Positions 31,738 to 43,680 of a DNA stretch of 64,000 nucleotides are shown one piece after another. A model generated the notes under the pieces. The model saw only the letters and a program-made list of their open reading frames with translations. It was not told the DNA's origin and did no database searches. The stretch comes from Heliocidaris erythrogramma (lineage: Eukaryota > Echinodermata > Echinoidea > Camarodonta > Echinometridae), in the NCBI GenBank assembly GCA_025617745.1, contig CM046870.1, positions 9,786,410-9,850,409 of the forward strand, given 5' to 3'. The translations under genes were made by a program, and so were the position numbers. Position 1 is the stretch's first letter. Each line of letters starts with the position of its first letter.

Positions 31738-32070
31738 AGCATCAACTTCACTATCGTCTTCATCATTATCATCCTCAGCCTGTTCACTATCATCATCATC
31801 ATCATCATCAATACCACCATCACCACCGCCGCCGCCACCACCACCACACCCACCACCACCACCACCACCACCATCACCGCCACCACCATCATCATCATCA
31901 TCATCATCATCATTATCACCACCACCATCATCACTTCCAGCATCCCCATCATCATCATCATCATCATCATTATCACCACCACCATCATCACCACCACCAT
32001 CATTACCTCCAGCATCACCATCATTACCTCCAGCATCCCCATCATCATCCTCATCCTCATTATCACTGTC
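31738..32070. repeat. (CAT/CAC)n trinucleotide array
   Basis: Blocks of (ATC)n alternate with (ACC)n, with GCC interruptions near 31825. All frames remain open; the minus-strand Asp/Gly and Val/Met polypeptides are artefacts of period three. Confidence 0.95.
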
Positions 32071-32160
32071 ATACAATGTATCATTATCAATTCACTATCT
32101 TCATTATTTTCATCATCATCCTTATCTTTATTTTCATTTAAGTATTCTCACTATCTTAAT

Positions 32161-32178
32161 CACCCCCCCCCCCCCCCC
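32161..32178. repeat. Poly-C run
   Basis: About 17 consecutive C between AT-rich flanks. Confidence 0.9.
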
Positions 32179-32499
32179 AATATTACTTCATTTTTTTGTA
32201 CAGACATCTGACCTTTCCATGCTACACAAATCTAACATCCACTCTATACATGCATTATTGAAATACAAATACCTCCTTCAAACTTGCAAAACGAAATCCG
32301 ATTCAAGAAGCCCTCAACATACACTGATTGTATTGCTATACATCCATTCACTCAGACACTACATGATTTCACTTACACTCAGACACACTTCGAACTTCCA
32401 AGATTCATGATATGCCCTTTCTGAAAGGTACTTCAAAATATATAGATGTTTCCTTTTGGTGACAAACAGATGAATCAATATGCTGTGCTCACATAATCA

Positions 32500-32995
32500 C
32501 AAGTTTTCTATTCACATGACCAGATATAAAACCATTTTATGAAACGGATTGGTGCTATTGGTTTGTCCAAGATACATTCGCATTCATGAATTATTGGAAA
32601 TCATGTTATGAAACATGACAATGCTACTGTTTTTCACTAGATGAGTTTGCATGATCTTATCATAAATATTCTGGAAGTAAATGTAGAGATACAAGAAAAC
32701 ATTTCTGCTCACATGGACAGACAAACTGTTTTACATGTATGTATTGTTCAATGCTTTCATTTTTCACTACATACACTTTTCATTGTCTTTGTGTATTTAA
32801 ATTCATGGATATCATGTTGAGAAACATAAGAATTTTTCTGTTTATATGACCCAATAAACCATTTTATGAGATGCTCAACATTTTTGTTTTTCACTAGATA
32901 CATTTGAATTGTCTTTGTAATCTAAAGTGATGGATATTATAGTGAGATACAAAACAAGTTTTCTGTTCACATTGACAGATAGACTACGAATGCCT
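32500..32995. repeat. Diverged ~128-bp tandem repeat
   Basis: TTTTTCACTA followed by an AT(A/G)...TTTG word recurs near 32633, 32760 and 32890. TTTCTGTTCACATGACC-like words recur near 32505, 32701, 32835 and 32957, and ATGGATATCATGTTGAGAAACAT-like words recur between them. The units are far diverged, with periods of about 125-130 bp and one longer spacing. Confidence 0.6.
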
Positions 32996-33024
32996 TAAAT
33001 GTTTGTAGAATTGCATTAAATTGA

Positions 33025-33365
33025 TTAGACTAGACTAGACTAGACTGGAATATAATAAGTTAGAACAGAACAAAATAGAATATAGAACAGAATAGAAAGG
33101 AATAGAAAAGAAAAGAAGAAAATAAAACAAAATAGAAAAAACGAGAATAGAATAAAAGAAAAACAAAAAGAACAGACTAGAATAGAATAAAAAAGACAAA
33201 AATAGACTTGAATAGAATAGAATAGAATAGAATAAAAAGAATAGAATAGATTACAATAGAATAAAAATGAAAAGAATAGAATAGAATAGAGTTTTAAAAA
33301 ATAGAACAGAATACAATAGAATAAAATATAATAGAACAGAACAGAAAAGAACAGAATGGGATACT
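33025..33365. repeat. (AATAG)n / (GAACA)n degenerate pentanucleotide array
   Basis: An A-rich array built from AATAG, AACAG, AAAAG and AGACT units over ~340 bp. Confidence 0.9.
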
Positions 33366-33631
33366 GCATAACCTTCCCTAGATTGCGTCAACTTAATCAC
33401 TTAAATGAACATGCCTTTGCTGTGTGTGAATGATCCTTTTCTGCACTAAATACAGAAATATGAGAAGCATGAAACTGAACACTATTCAAGGATAAGCTAA
33501 GTGAAAGTAAAAAGTAGTTGATTCTCGTGTCTCCTCTTTTGTCACTCTCTCTGGAGTTTCATTTTCTATTCTCCGTTACCATGAAATCTCATCCATTTGT
33601 CCAAATCCAATTACATATCTATTTCCGGGGG

Positions 33632-33932
33632 TACTCGTTTTTCCGAGGGTTTGTTTTTCCGAAGATTCATAATACCGAAGGTTCATAATACCGAAGGTTC
33701 GTAATTCTAAAACACAAATTTCCCAAAGCATAATTCCGAAAATTTGGTTCGTTATTCATCAGGTTTGTGATTCCGAAAATGAAATAGGGTTAATATTTCC
33801 GAAGGTATGTAATTCTGAAAATGCAATAGTGCCCTCCATAACTTTTCGAAATTATGAACCGTTGGAATAACGAACATTCAGAAATACGAACCTTTGGAAT
33901 TATGGACCTTCGGAATTGCGAACCTTTAGAAA
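33632..33932. repeat. Palindromic repeat of CCGAAGGTTCATAAT-type units
   Basis: The left half repeats units such as CCGAAGGTTCATAATA in one direction. The right half carries the reverse complement (TTCGGAATTGCGAACC, TTTGGAATTATGGACC). The block is therefore a ~300-bp palindrome built of ~15-bp subunits, probably a fold-back element with minisatellite arms. Confidence 0.7.
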
Positions 33933-34115
33933 AAAGACATGTAATCCTATTTCCTCTTATTAACATGAAATCATATTTTCTATTATGACACCCACCCAGT
34001 TAATTTCTCACCCTTACCAAAGTAATAACTTCGGCCCAAGCTGGACCAAACACCATTCCTAACCTTTATCCTGACCCTAATCCTATCCTAAAACCCCAGT
34101 GCAACCATAACCCTA

Positions 34116-34358
34116 AAGCCCCTTTCACACCAGGCCAGCATAGAGTTGCGTTGGGCGGCATATACGTGCAGGATCGGCGTAGTCCCTGCGTAGCAAATGC
34201 ACAGGCTGGCGTACAATGGCGTATGGTTGCGTACCCTGTGAATAGGCACCGCGTACATGTACCTACGGCAGATGCAATTGGCGTACCTATGGGAAGGATT
34301 GCATATTTCTGAACCCACACTAAGCAAAAGTATGCAACACTACGTCCTTCCATGCATT
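34116..34358. repeat. GCGTA-rich repeat unit, likely element remnant
   Basis: The segment starts GCCCCTTTCACACCAGGCC and contains at least six GCGTA words within 150 bp (GGCGTAGT, TGCGTAGC, GGCGTACA, GGCGTATG, TGCGTACC, CGCGTACA, GGCGTACC). It is GC-richer than its flanks and abuts a family A MITE. No matching opposite end was found. Confidence 0.35.
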
Positions 34359-34359
34359 A

Positions 34360-34507
34360 GGGCCCATTTCATAAAACTTGTAATCAATAACAAAGTTACA
34401 ATATTTGTTATAAGCTACTGAAATCCTTGAATCTAATTGGCTGAGAGCAAATTTGTCATAGAAATGAGGCAGATGTTATTGATAACAAGTTTCATGGAAA
34501 CAGGGCC
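34360..34507 (+). mobile_element. Family A MITE (~148 bp), copy 1
   Basis: GGGCCCATTTCATAAAACTT to TTTCATGGAAACAGGGCC, with inner arms around TAATCAATAACAA / TTATTGATAACAAG. The core TTATAAGCTACTGAAATCCT and CTAATTGGCTGAGAGCAAAT is the same as in family B. The CCAAT word here has one change (CTAATTGG). Confidence 0.8.
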
Positions 34508-34965
34508 ATGGTGCTTGCTCATTTGGACATCTTTTCATATTGAACTCATTCACTTTATTCACTATGGATTAAATTTGAAGTATGCATTCCATGCATTGTA
34601 CGTGTGACAAAAGTCAACCGTGGCAGTCCACTGATTATTCCATTTGTCTACCAAGGCAGGCAAAGAGTTAATACAAGAGAAGATCATTAACCTAATTTTG
34701 CCAATTCGTCTGCGATTGTCTCCACTTTGCTGCAATTGACTTCTTCAGCTAATCCTTCAAAACCAATTTTCTACCCCTAATGTAAAAAAAAAAAAATCAG
34801 ATTTAATTTCAACTGTCTACTCATCATTTTCATTCCTTGCTGGTCAATAAACCCATGCTGCATGCATGACCATTTAGATTCAATGAATAAGTAATTGCTA
34901 AATGGGTATTGTACAAGAAAAAAAATCATAACTGTGGACTTTTGAGTGAAGGCTCAGTACGTAAT
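34508..34965. other. Unique stretch, no gene seen
   Basis: AT-rich sequence without recognised features. Confidence 0.45.
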
Positions 34966-35300
34966 GATAATGACAATGATGATGAAAATAATACTAATGA
35001 TACTAATAATACTACTACTACTACTAATAATAATTATAATAAAAAAAAGAATAAGAACAACAATAAAAATAATAAAAATTATGATAATAATAATGATGTT
35101 GATTATTACAATACTAATAATAATTTTAAGAAGAATAAAAACAATATTAATGATAACAATAATGATGTTGATTATTACAATGACAATAATAATTATGATT
35201 ATAATTATGATTATAATTATAATTTAAATATTGATAATGATAACAATAATATTATAACAATACTACTGATAACGGCAACAATAACAATATAATAATTATA
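34966..35300. repeat. (AAT/GAT/ACT)n trinucleotide-rich array
   Basis: Degenerate AT-rich trinucleotide repeats, including (ATTATGATTATA)-type units near 35188-35225. The 127-codon Asn/Asp/Tyr frame is an artefact. Confidence 0.9.
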
Positions 35301-35529
35301 ATGATCCAATAACAACAACAGTCCCATATGTCCAAGTCTTGTGTAGTGTTTATCAGTGTACATGTATGTGCTTTTCACAAAGTTTTCATAATTTGCTTCT
35401 ACATTCCACAGATCCAACTAACAACCCATATACATGTATTGCATGATGTAAAATAAGAAGATGAATTTTTGACAGCTTCGCGAAAAAGAACTCAAGATTA
35501 CTATTATAAAACGCAGAAAAGGGACAACA

Positions 35530-35670
35530 TTATTTGGTCCGCTTCTTATAAGACTCGTATGAACGCACTGACGACGTAGACATACCATGTGCCTCTAAGC
35601 CAAACTCTAATGAATAATCTGAGCCGTAATTAGTATTATCTCGACATGCACGCCGGGGCGCTCGCAACAT
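35530..35670 (-). CDS. Candidate terminal coding exon
   Basis: On the minus strand an acceptor-like AATAACTTTACAG is followed by 46 codons and a TAA stop. The protein reads MLRAPRRACRDN.. then GSDYSLEFGLEAHGM and ends RSYESYKKRTK. Composition is balanced and codon choice varied, unlike the surrounding low-complexity frames. No domain is recognised, no nearby polyadenylation signal is obvious, and no partner exon was found, so chance is a serious alternative. The phase at the acceptor is assumed. Confidence 0.2.
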   Translation of the reverse strand: MLRAPRRACRDNTNYGSDYSLEFGLEAHGMSTSSVRSYESYKKRTK

Positions 35671-36100
35671 CTGTAAAGTTATTCGTGAAGACACTACACC
35701 CGAATGATGTGGATTGGCACACATGTCGCATCCTGCGCCGTGGCAGATATTCGTGAATAACAAGCGAAATCAATACGCTGAACTTGAAAGGGAAATGTCA
35801 ACTTATGTAGTGGACTAGACACTGCCCGGCGGTGTGTGGGTTTGAATAAGAGGGCTGACGGGTGTGTTTACATTCTCAACAAGAACCAACGTCTGGGTGT
35901 GTATTATTTGGAGATATATGGTTGACAATGGGAAATGAAATTCAATATTGGAATGTGTTCTCACAAGGTCGAGAATGTGTCGTTACTTAAAACTCTTAAA
36001 TCAATATTTGGAAAGCCTGGTATATATGCAATGATGATATTGAGCTTGGTTAACTACCATAGCTGGTGCTGTCATTGATTATATCTCATTGGCATATCAT
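35671..36100. other. Unique stretch, no gene seen
   Basis: GC-richer just upstream of the candidate exon, then AT-rich. No further exon was supported. Confidence 0.4.
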
Positions 36101-36171
36101 CTGTTAAGAGCAAAAAAGTTGTTAAACTCGTATTGAATAATATGAGTAAAAATCCTTCTTGCTCTAAGCAG
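36101..36171 (+). repeat. Hairpin family C, diverged copy at 36.1 kb
   Basis: Arms CTGTTAAGAGCAAAAAAGTT and AATCCTTCTTGCTCTAAGCA around a forward-type loop. Confidence 0.6.
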
Positions 36172-38490
36172 GCAAAATTGCAGAGCTGTTAGAAACGAGT
36201 ATAAAGTACCTGTACACGAAATACATTTCACAAAATGCTTTTTGTCTCTGCTCTTTTTGAGACACCATACATCTACAAGCACCCAATACCACAGAGATAT
36301 CAAGCTACATGTGAATTGTTCATTCTGTTCCATCTGTTTCACCTAATGTACAGTTTTGCCATGTTCGGACAAAGTGATACTATAATTTAACAAAAACATG
36401 ATAAATATGCAATCTCATACAATTACTGACCAGTAACAATCTGATTACGTTTACTTATCTGCATGCAAGCTCAGTGCTGAGATCTATTTTCAGAAGTAAC
36501 TATTACCTAATGCCTGATTGGCTTCCAGCTTATGACAGAGTAACAAAATGAACTTAATATATCATAAGCACTTGTAAAGCAATCTCATGGCTTTACAGAC
36601 AGAACGGCAGAGCGCAAGGCACGTTGAGTATCCAATTATTTTCAAATGTATGTGAACCAAGATCTAGAATGATATACTAGTATCCAGAAGGGACTTTTAC
36701 CCTGTATACTGCCATTACATTTTAAGTTACCAAGACAGCGAGCTACAGAGAAAGGTGTTGTGAGAAACACAAGTTGCAGTGAGTGGGTTAAGACTCAAAA
36801 TGTAATCTACACACCCATCTTTCTCCACTTACAACTCAAAAGTCAGACAATTAATTACCAGAATCAACTTTCCTCTGGACGAAGCCCAAAACCCGATGCC
36901 TTTCTCTCATGTAACCACGAGGGCAGTCTCAACAGACGATCCGGCGACCTTGACCTACATTTGCTAGACAGATTTTTTTTTTTTCCTTCCCCGCCTGGCA
37001 GAGACAGAACTTCCAATCCAGCCCCATTCATTACCGTTGGAATGCCAGGCAGTAATTGGCTTAAAGCAGGTTGGCACTTGGTGACCGGCCTAGCAACAGA
37101 AAACTTAAAGGTTGGACACACTCACGGTCAAGTTCATGGAATCAGTGAAAACCAATTCTTGATGAATCAGAGTAATAGTTTAATGCAAGAATATAAATCA
37201 TATCATTTTGTCTAAGACAAAGTAGATAAATCAGTTTAATTCACCGTGACTTAATTAGCTCTGAAAGCTACATTGTATTTGAGGGCATCAACGAGCTGAG
37301 GAAAATTCATCTGGCTGAACAAAACTGATTTTTCCTTTAAGAACACTGACATCCTCTAGGAATTCCTGACTCTTTTTTTTTTTTGGTGGTGGTTGCTATT
37401 TTTTTGAGATTTATCAACATGAAATGAACATTATGTTTAAAATATTCAGAAATAAATCATCCATGTGATAATCATTGTGAACCATATCTTATGTTACATA
37501 ATACATGTAGATCAGAGCAGAAAAACTCCTTAAATATCACCACTAAAACATGTGATTTCTGGAAAATGCGTATGTTCCAGATCAAGTGTTACAGCTGTGC
37601 TCTATCCTCATTATCACAAAATTACAGAAATTTATTATTTAACTCTTTGACTTTCACTAAAGACATTCATCTAAGGATTATGCCTCGAAAGACATTTGGC
37701 AAGGCTGTCCATACATAATGCTGAAGCGTACACAAAAAATCTGAACATCAAGCTTGTAAAGCTATCAACTGTCAAATAAAGACTAAAATGATAAATATTC
37801 ATTTTGGGGATTCATTTCGAATTTTTAATTCAAATTGAAAAGAATGTAAACACCCCCCCCCCCCCCTTTACACAACAGGTATAGCCCAGCTTGCATCCCA
37901 CAAAAACCACATACTCCGAAAATAGACTCCTCAACTATTTTGAAAACCTGCAATGAAAGGTGAATAAGCGGAAAACAATGAAACTCTATAACAGGGAGAT
38001 ATTTTTCAGGTCACTCAGCAAATTAGGTACTAATTTATTTTCCATTATTAATTAGTACTTACATCAGCACCTTACATATATATATGTCTCAATCAACTAA
38101 GACTGTTATAGAGACCTGTGTATAGGGTGTTGTGTGCTGTATCAATTGTCATCTGTTGGTGTTGCGACGGCGGGTTTTAACATTCCGTCCATACCTGCCA
38201 TGCCTGCGTGTACTGCGCTAATGGGCCCTCGTGCTTTTAAGTCAACCAGCGGCGATGTACAACAAACCTAGTCGGGACTAGATACAGGGGGATGGGAAGG
38301 GGGAAGAAGGATTTCAGCTCTCCCCCCCCCTCCCACCACCCAACCCTTTTATCACTTCCAATACAATTTCATATATTTATTCTAATGAATGTATTCTACA
38401 CATTCCAATTTTGCACATGGGTAATGGCTAACTTGAATCGCCAAGCTTAGCAACAACTCGCTCTAAACTGTATCATTTTCACTATACAAT
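36172..38490. other. Mostly unique stretch, no gene seen
   Basis: It contains a partial family C half-arm near 36684 (CCAGAAGGGAC), a T run at 36969-36980 inside a GC-richer patch (36860-37120), and a poly-C run at 37852-37866. A 151-codon plus-strand frame at 36760-37215 crosses the T run and is not protein-like. Confidence 0.4.
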
Positions 38491-38697
38491 TATACTTTAA
38501 AACCAGAAATTTTCATGCGCAAGAAACTTTTGCGAATTTCACGAGTGGTCGAGATTCGTGAAAGTTTCAAATAATCAAATCGCAATTTAAACAACATAAG
38601 ATTATTGCAATTGCAGAAAGTTTCTTACCGCAAAATTGGCTGTCATTTACAATTCGCAAAAGATTTATGTCGCGAAAATATCTGATTTTACAGTCAT
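38491..38697. mobile_element. MITE with AAAACCAGAAATTTTC ends
   Basis: The left end TTTAAAACCAGAAATTTTCA and the right end, whose reverse complement is TGTAAAATCAGATATTTTCG, are imperfect inverted repeats. Both are followed internally by (C/A)TTTTGCG words, so the arms reach ~40 bp. Repeats with this GAAATTTTCGCG style are common in marine invertebrates. Confidence 0.6.
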
Positions 38698-38739
38698 CAA
38701 TTAGACCACATTTTACGCAACGTTACCGGAATACGATGG

Positions 38740-38808
38740 GTTGAGTGCCACCAAGGGTATCAAATCTGTGTTAAATGATATGGGTTAACGTCCTTCTGCA
38801 TCTCAGCA
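38740..38808 (+). repeat. Hairpin family C, diverged copy at 38.7 kb
   Basis: Forward loop TGTGTTAAATGATATGGGTT is intact. The left arm (GAGTGCCACCAAGGGTATC) is eroded and the right arm is AACGTCCTTCTGCATCTC. Confidence 0.65.
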
Positions 38809-38828
38809 GATAATATATATATAGCACA

Positions 38829-38978
38829 GGGCCCTGTTTCATAAAACGTTTTTATCAATAACAAGTTATACACTCACTTTTATAAGCTACTGAAATGCTT
38901 GGATCTGATTGGCTGAGAGCAAATTTGTCATAGAAAATGGGGCAGTTGTTATTGATAACAAGTTGTATGAAACAGGGC
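38829..38978 (+). mobile_element. Family A MITE, copy 2
   Basis: GGGCCCTGTTTCATAAAACG to TTGTATGAAACAGGGC, inner arms ATCAATAACAAG / TTGATAACAAG, and core CTGATTGGCTGAGAGCAAAT with a perfect CTGATTGGCT word. Confidence 0.85.
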
Positions 38979-39057
38979 ACAGCATCTCTCAGCTGGGATA
39001 GTTTTCAAACACTCTTCCGTCTTGGGTGGGTAACAATCATGACCAACCAAACAGCGT

Positions 39058-39095
39058 CTGTTGAGAGCCAGAAAAACATTAACTCCTATACATGA
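39058..39095 (+). repeat. Family C half-copy
   Basis: CTGTTGAGAGCCAGAAAAAC is a left arm without a recognisable partner arm. Confidence 0.5.
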
Positions 39096-39429
39096 ACCCA
39101 TAGCAGTTCAGAGTTTTCATAAAGTCTAAATAAATCAGCTTTTCCTCCTCAAATTGGCACCGATTATATTCTCATTTTCTACTCCTACATAGTGTATAAA
39201 AATAGAAAGATTCATGAAATGAACCAACGTGAACGAAAATGACTGAAGTCTACAAAGATAATGTCAAGTTGTACTCTAAAAGAGTGATTTTAATATTCAC
39301 TTTGCATTGCCAATTTAGAGATTTTAGTGATTATTGAAAATTAAATCATTCTTATTCATGAATGGCATGAGAAATCATGAGAAATTCCTAGCATTCTGGT
39401 TCCAAAGATACTTCAAAAAGGTCACTAAA

Positions 39430-39572
39430 GGGGAGATACTAAACTGATATGGGTTAACGCATAGTTGATTAACGCCCCTCTGGCTCTTAACAGGCAATAC
39501 TATCTCTTTGGCATCAACTCTGTGTAAAATGATATGAGATAATGAGTTAATGGCCTTCTAGCAATCAGCTGA
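39430..39572 (+). repeat. Two rearranged family C copies
   Basis: The first keeps GATATGGGTTAACG and GATTAACGCCCCTCTGGCTC. The second keeps TCAACTCTGTGTAAAATGAT and GAGTTAATGGCCTTCTAGC. Both have damaged left arms and lie ~75 bp apart. Confidence 0.55.
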
Positions 39573-41779
39573 TGGTACACAGTGGTAACCATATCATATC
39601 CTCCTCCTCCCCCTCCCCCCCTCCCCCATGCCTAAATTCCTAATCACACCTCATCACGTGTACCTAGGCTTATAAATCATGTTTGTTTAGGTATGCATAC
39701 TGCCATGATGAGCTTATGCGATAAGGAACAATGGACCTGGTCCAATCTGATTTGATTTGTCTTAAAGATAGTGATCAAAACCCCATGAAACATCTTCTTT
39801 AAGCACATTCCTATATGAATTACTTGAAAAACGACAAAACAAACCACTCTTAAACATCCCACCCCCAGTTTTGAAATATCTACATATTTCGTGAATATGG
39901 CACAAAACAAATCGCAAATTGTCTTGTATATGAAATAACATGGCCTGCACGCATAATGACAATGATATAGGTTTTAAATTTGACTTCCTGTCTTCATACT
40001 TTAAACCTACGTGTTCTCATTTTCAATGTTTAATGGATGCAAAAGACTATTTTAAAGCACTCTAAAAATATTTTATTGATATGTACAACACTAGTAATAA
40101 TATATTTATTTAGCACATTTTCCAAATACATGTTAGAACGCGCTTTACAGCAATATTTGAGCTACTTTAAAATCTTCAGATATGTTTTTTGTGCTGATTC
40201 ACATTATCACTTTGTCAAGCAGTTGTTTCAGTCAAAAATGTCGCATTTTGCTAACTGTAGCTAGGCCTATGAGTTAATTCATCACACATTCATATTTTTT
40301 TATTTGTCTTTGTATGGAAATGCATGTCGTTTTGATATCAGTTGTAACCTTTGGGCAATTTTCTGTAAACTGAATATTCTAACTTTTGCTTATGCAATAA
40401 GTGGAATACAAGAAGTCTATGATCGAATTCCATTAAAATATATTCACATATTACTTCAAAATAATCTTGCAACCACTGTTAAAATTTGCTGAGAAAAGGC
40501 CTAAAGTAGAAATGAATATTTAGACAGCTGCTAATTATGATGTAATCCAATTATAATTCAATTAGCATCAAGTACAATTTTAACACGAGGATTTCCTTCA
40601 TAATAGCCAGAGGATACACTCTACCATTAAGGATCAATTACAACTAAGAGGGTTTTTCTCATTAACAGTCCATTAGCATTCCAGAGGATGGCAACAATAT
40701 TCTGGTAATCTGTCTCAGCCTGGGGAACCCTCGGACCCATAACAATGAGCCAAAGTAGCTTTTAAAACTGATCTCTAATCTCATGCTAAAATATGTGACT
40801 TTTTCATGAGCCTCAGAAGGCCTGCATATTCGGTGGGCCCACACACGCAGTGAGAATGCATGTGGATAAATCCCGTCTGGATAAAAAAAAAGCGCAAAGT
40901 GCTTCAACGTCGTCGAACGACCCTTCCAACCTCGCAGTCATTAGGTGGAGTGCATTGGCATAATGGATTATCAATTAGGGCTCGTGCTACACTTGATAAA
41001 AGCCAGAACCGCAGAAAAGGAGATACAAAATTACCACGCACTTGCCATAAAGGATGAAGTGTACACAGTTAATTACAATTATGCCGTTTTGTTTGATCCC
41101 CTTATAGTGTATGCTGTAAAGCATGTTTTTATCCCTTTTCAATACACCTTCTCCCTCTCCAAAATAGAAGCATTTTCATCAAATGCTCATAGCTGTTGTT
41201 ATCAGTGTTTATTTGTGTTTTTCCCTCTCCCTTTATTTATTTATGCTATTTTTAGGAATAAGCCAATTCTCTAATATACACTTTCTTTCTCTTTCTATGT
41301 ATGCGATCCTTTTGCAGCACATTCCTTTCAAATATTTTGCTTATTGTATATCATAGAGATGATTGAAAACATTCATAAACATTTATTGTTATTGAGGGGG
41401 GGGGGGATCTTATTCCCCTTTGGCCATTAATTCTTGTCTTGTTTTCTTTTCGGGAATATATGCAGATGTTGTATAACAAATTCTTTCTCTTTCATTGTAT
41501 GTCATAATTTTGGAGCACATTCCTTTCAAATATCATCTCACCAAGTTTCTCTTCACAAGAAATCTGTCTAAACGTGTTACGCTTCCCGACTTAATTAAAC
41601 AATGTATTATATGATCCCTTGAGATCTTATGAAAGGTTTCACGCATCAGTACTCATTCATTCATAACCATAAATACATCCACTTAATTCAATCTCAATTT
41701 CTCTTACTGTCGAAACCTATCCAACACGATTACATATCATATGAAGGACTGATTGTCCAAGGGGAAGTCCATCCTAGCA
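39573..41779. other. Mostly unique stretch, no gene seen
   Basis: A minus-strand SINE/LINE tail remnant may lie at 40095-40150 (GAACGCGCTTTACAG and AATAATATATTTATTTAGCA). A poly-G run sits at 41396-41406. The two ATTCCTTTCAAATAT segments near 41320 and 41520 (with shared TTTCTTTCT..TGTAT context) suggest a local ~200-bp duplication. Confidence 0.4.
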
Positions 41780-41860
41780 TTAACCCATAGACTACAGGAA
41801 GCAGGTGGCTCCTGTATTAAGCCTATGAGAGTTAAAGAATTCAGCAGTCAACGGGTTTAA
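41780..41860 (+). mobile_element. Family D TTAA MITE, copy 6
   Basis: TTAACCCATAGACTACAGGA to AGCAGTCAACGGGTTTAA, with the interior complete and one extra T before the right TTAA. Confidence 0.75.
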
Positions 41861-42110
41861 TTTGGTTCTAATGAAAGCAGAACAATCAGAGAAACAGATC
41901 AGTGAAAGTTTGAGGAAACTCATATAAAAAAGTATGGATATCAAAGGTGAAAATCGATTGATTTGATTTGCCTTCTCTCTGGATGCTTCTTTCTTTCTGT
42001 TTGTCCCTCTGTGTATCTTATTTACTTGCTTTATGATTTATCTAAGGGGTTAACGTTTTATAAGGCGAAATGCTCTTTTTGTTGACACCCCATTCCCATA
42101 AAATGTCCCT

Positions 42111-42480
<370 letters not shown>

Positions 42481-42640
42481 AGGGACCAGCAGGCCTATCG
42501 AGACTAGTCCCCAATAATCATGTACCTTAAGTTTGTTTTATGTCACAAGCTTTATCTCATGTATCATGTATCATAATTTTTTGTGTATTTTTATGAAGAA
42601 TGAAATAAATGAATTGAATTGCATTGAATTGAATTGATCA
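42481..42640 (+). mobile_element. Probable LINE 3' tail with (GAATT)n
   Basis: ATGAAGAATGAAATAAATGA followed by GAATTGAATTGCATTGAATT has the AATAAA-plus-pentanucleotide tail typical of non-LTR insertions. It faces the minus-strand element ending at 42321, so two retrotransposon ends lie back to back. Confidence 0.4.
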
Positions 42641-43212
42641 AAAGCAAATTGGCAACTCCGTGACCTAAGTTTCCAGCACCTTTCCCAGTTGCTTTGTATA
42701 GAATGTTTCTTTAATTTCCATTTTCTTGGCTGTTGATAAAAGAACAGATCTATTCAAAAGGGGTAGTTTAAATTTTTATATTTGCAATAACTATATCTTT
42801 GGTGCATGTATAACAAATACTTTCTTTAGAAAAATAGAAAAATGACAACAAAAAAATTTCATGCTCTAATATCTATGTCTTTGCCTTTTACAAGAGATAT
42901 CAAGAACATATATAATTTCTATATTTCTTCTTTTGCCTTTCTGTTTCAGCATTATTTCCTCAATGCTGATCTATTCCTTTTTTCTCATTTCTTTCTCTCT
43001 CTCTCTCTCTCTCTCTCTGTTTGTCTAAATGCTAATCAGGTAGTTAAGGCATAATGGATATATTAATTGTGGCAGCTTTATGGTCTACCAGTTTCCAAGC
43101 GCTAAAGGAAGCAAATGACACGAAGCATAAAAGCCTGGACTCAAGCGCGCTTGACATAAATTAACAGTTTGCTCAGCAATCGTCTAACTAGAGTAATAAC
43201 TTAGCTAATTCA

Positions 43213-43365
43213 CCCCCCCCCCCCCTCTTTCTTTCTTTCTCTCTCTCCTCTCTCTGTCCGTCTCTCTCTCTCTCTCTCTCACTCTCTCTCTTTTCTCCCT
43301 GTTCGGCTGTCTGTCTCGTTGTCTCTCCTCTCTGTCTCTTTCTCTCTCTCTCTCACCCTTCATCT
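43213..43365. repeat. Polypyrimidine arm of an inverted pair
   Basis: Poly-C then (CT)n with CTGTCTGT interruptions. See the matching polypurine arm at 43424-43680. Confidence 0.85.
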
Positions 43366-43383
43366 CTCTGGTAATCATATTGC

Positions 43384-43397
43384 CTGCCAATTGGCAG
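43384..43397. other. 14-bp perfect palindrome CTGCCAATTGGCAG
   Basis: The palindrome lies in the ~60-bp spacer between the polypyrimidine and polypurine arms. It contains overlapping CCAAT and ATTGG words and resembles an NF1-type half-site pair (TTGGC..GCCAA in inverted order). A function is inference only. Confidence 0.4.
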
Positions 43398-43423
43398 TGA
43401 GAGCAAAAGTGATCAATGAGTGT

Positions 43424-43680
43424 GGAGAGAAATACAGAGAGGGGGAGAGAGAGGGGGAAAGAGACAGACACAGAGAATAAGAGAGATGTAGAAAAAGAGA
43501 GATGTAGAAAAAGAGAGAGGAAGAAATACAGAGAGAGACAGAAACAGAGAAAGAGACAGAGACAGAGAAAAGAGAAAAGAGAAAAGAGAAAAGAGAAAGA
43601 GAGAAAGAGGGGGGAGAGAAAGAGAGAGAAAGGGGGGAGAGAAAGAGAGAGAGAGGGGGGAGAGAAAAGAGAGAAATAGT
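43424..43680. repeat. Polypurine arm of an inverted pair
   Basis: (GA)n and (AGAAA)n repeats ending in GGGGGGAGAGAAA units. Confidence 0.85.

Noticed and set aside
31600-32090. 158-codon Asp/Gly-rich and 122-codon Met/Val-rich frames
   Set aside because: Products of a (CAT/CAC)n trinucleotide array; every frame is open and none has a non-repeat domain.
36760-37215. 151-codon plus-strand gene
   Set aside because: It crosses a T homopolymer, has no protein-like core, and an opposite-strand frame of 85 codons is equally open in the same GC-richer patch.
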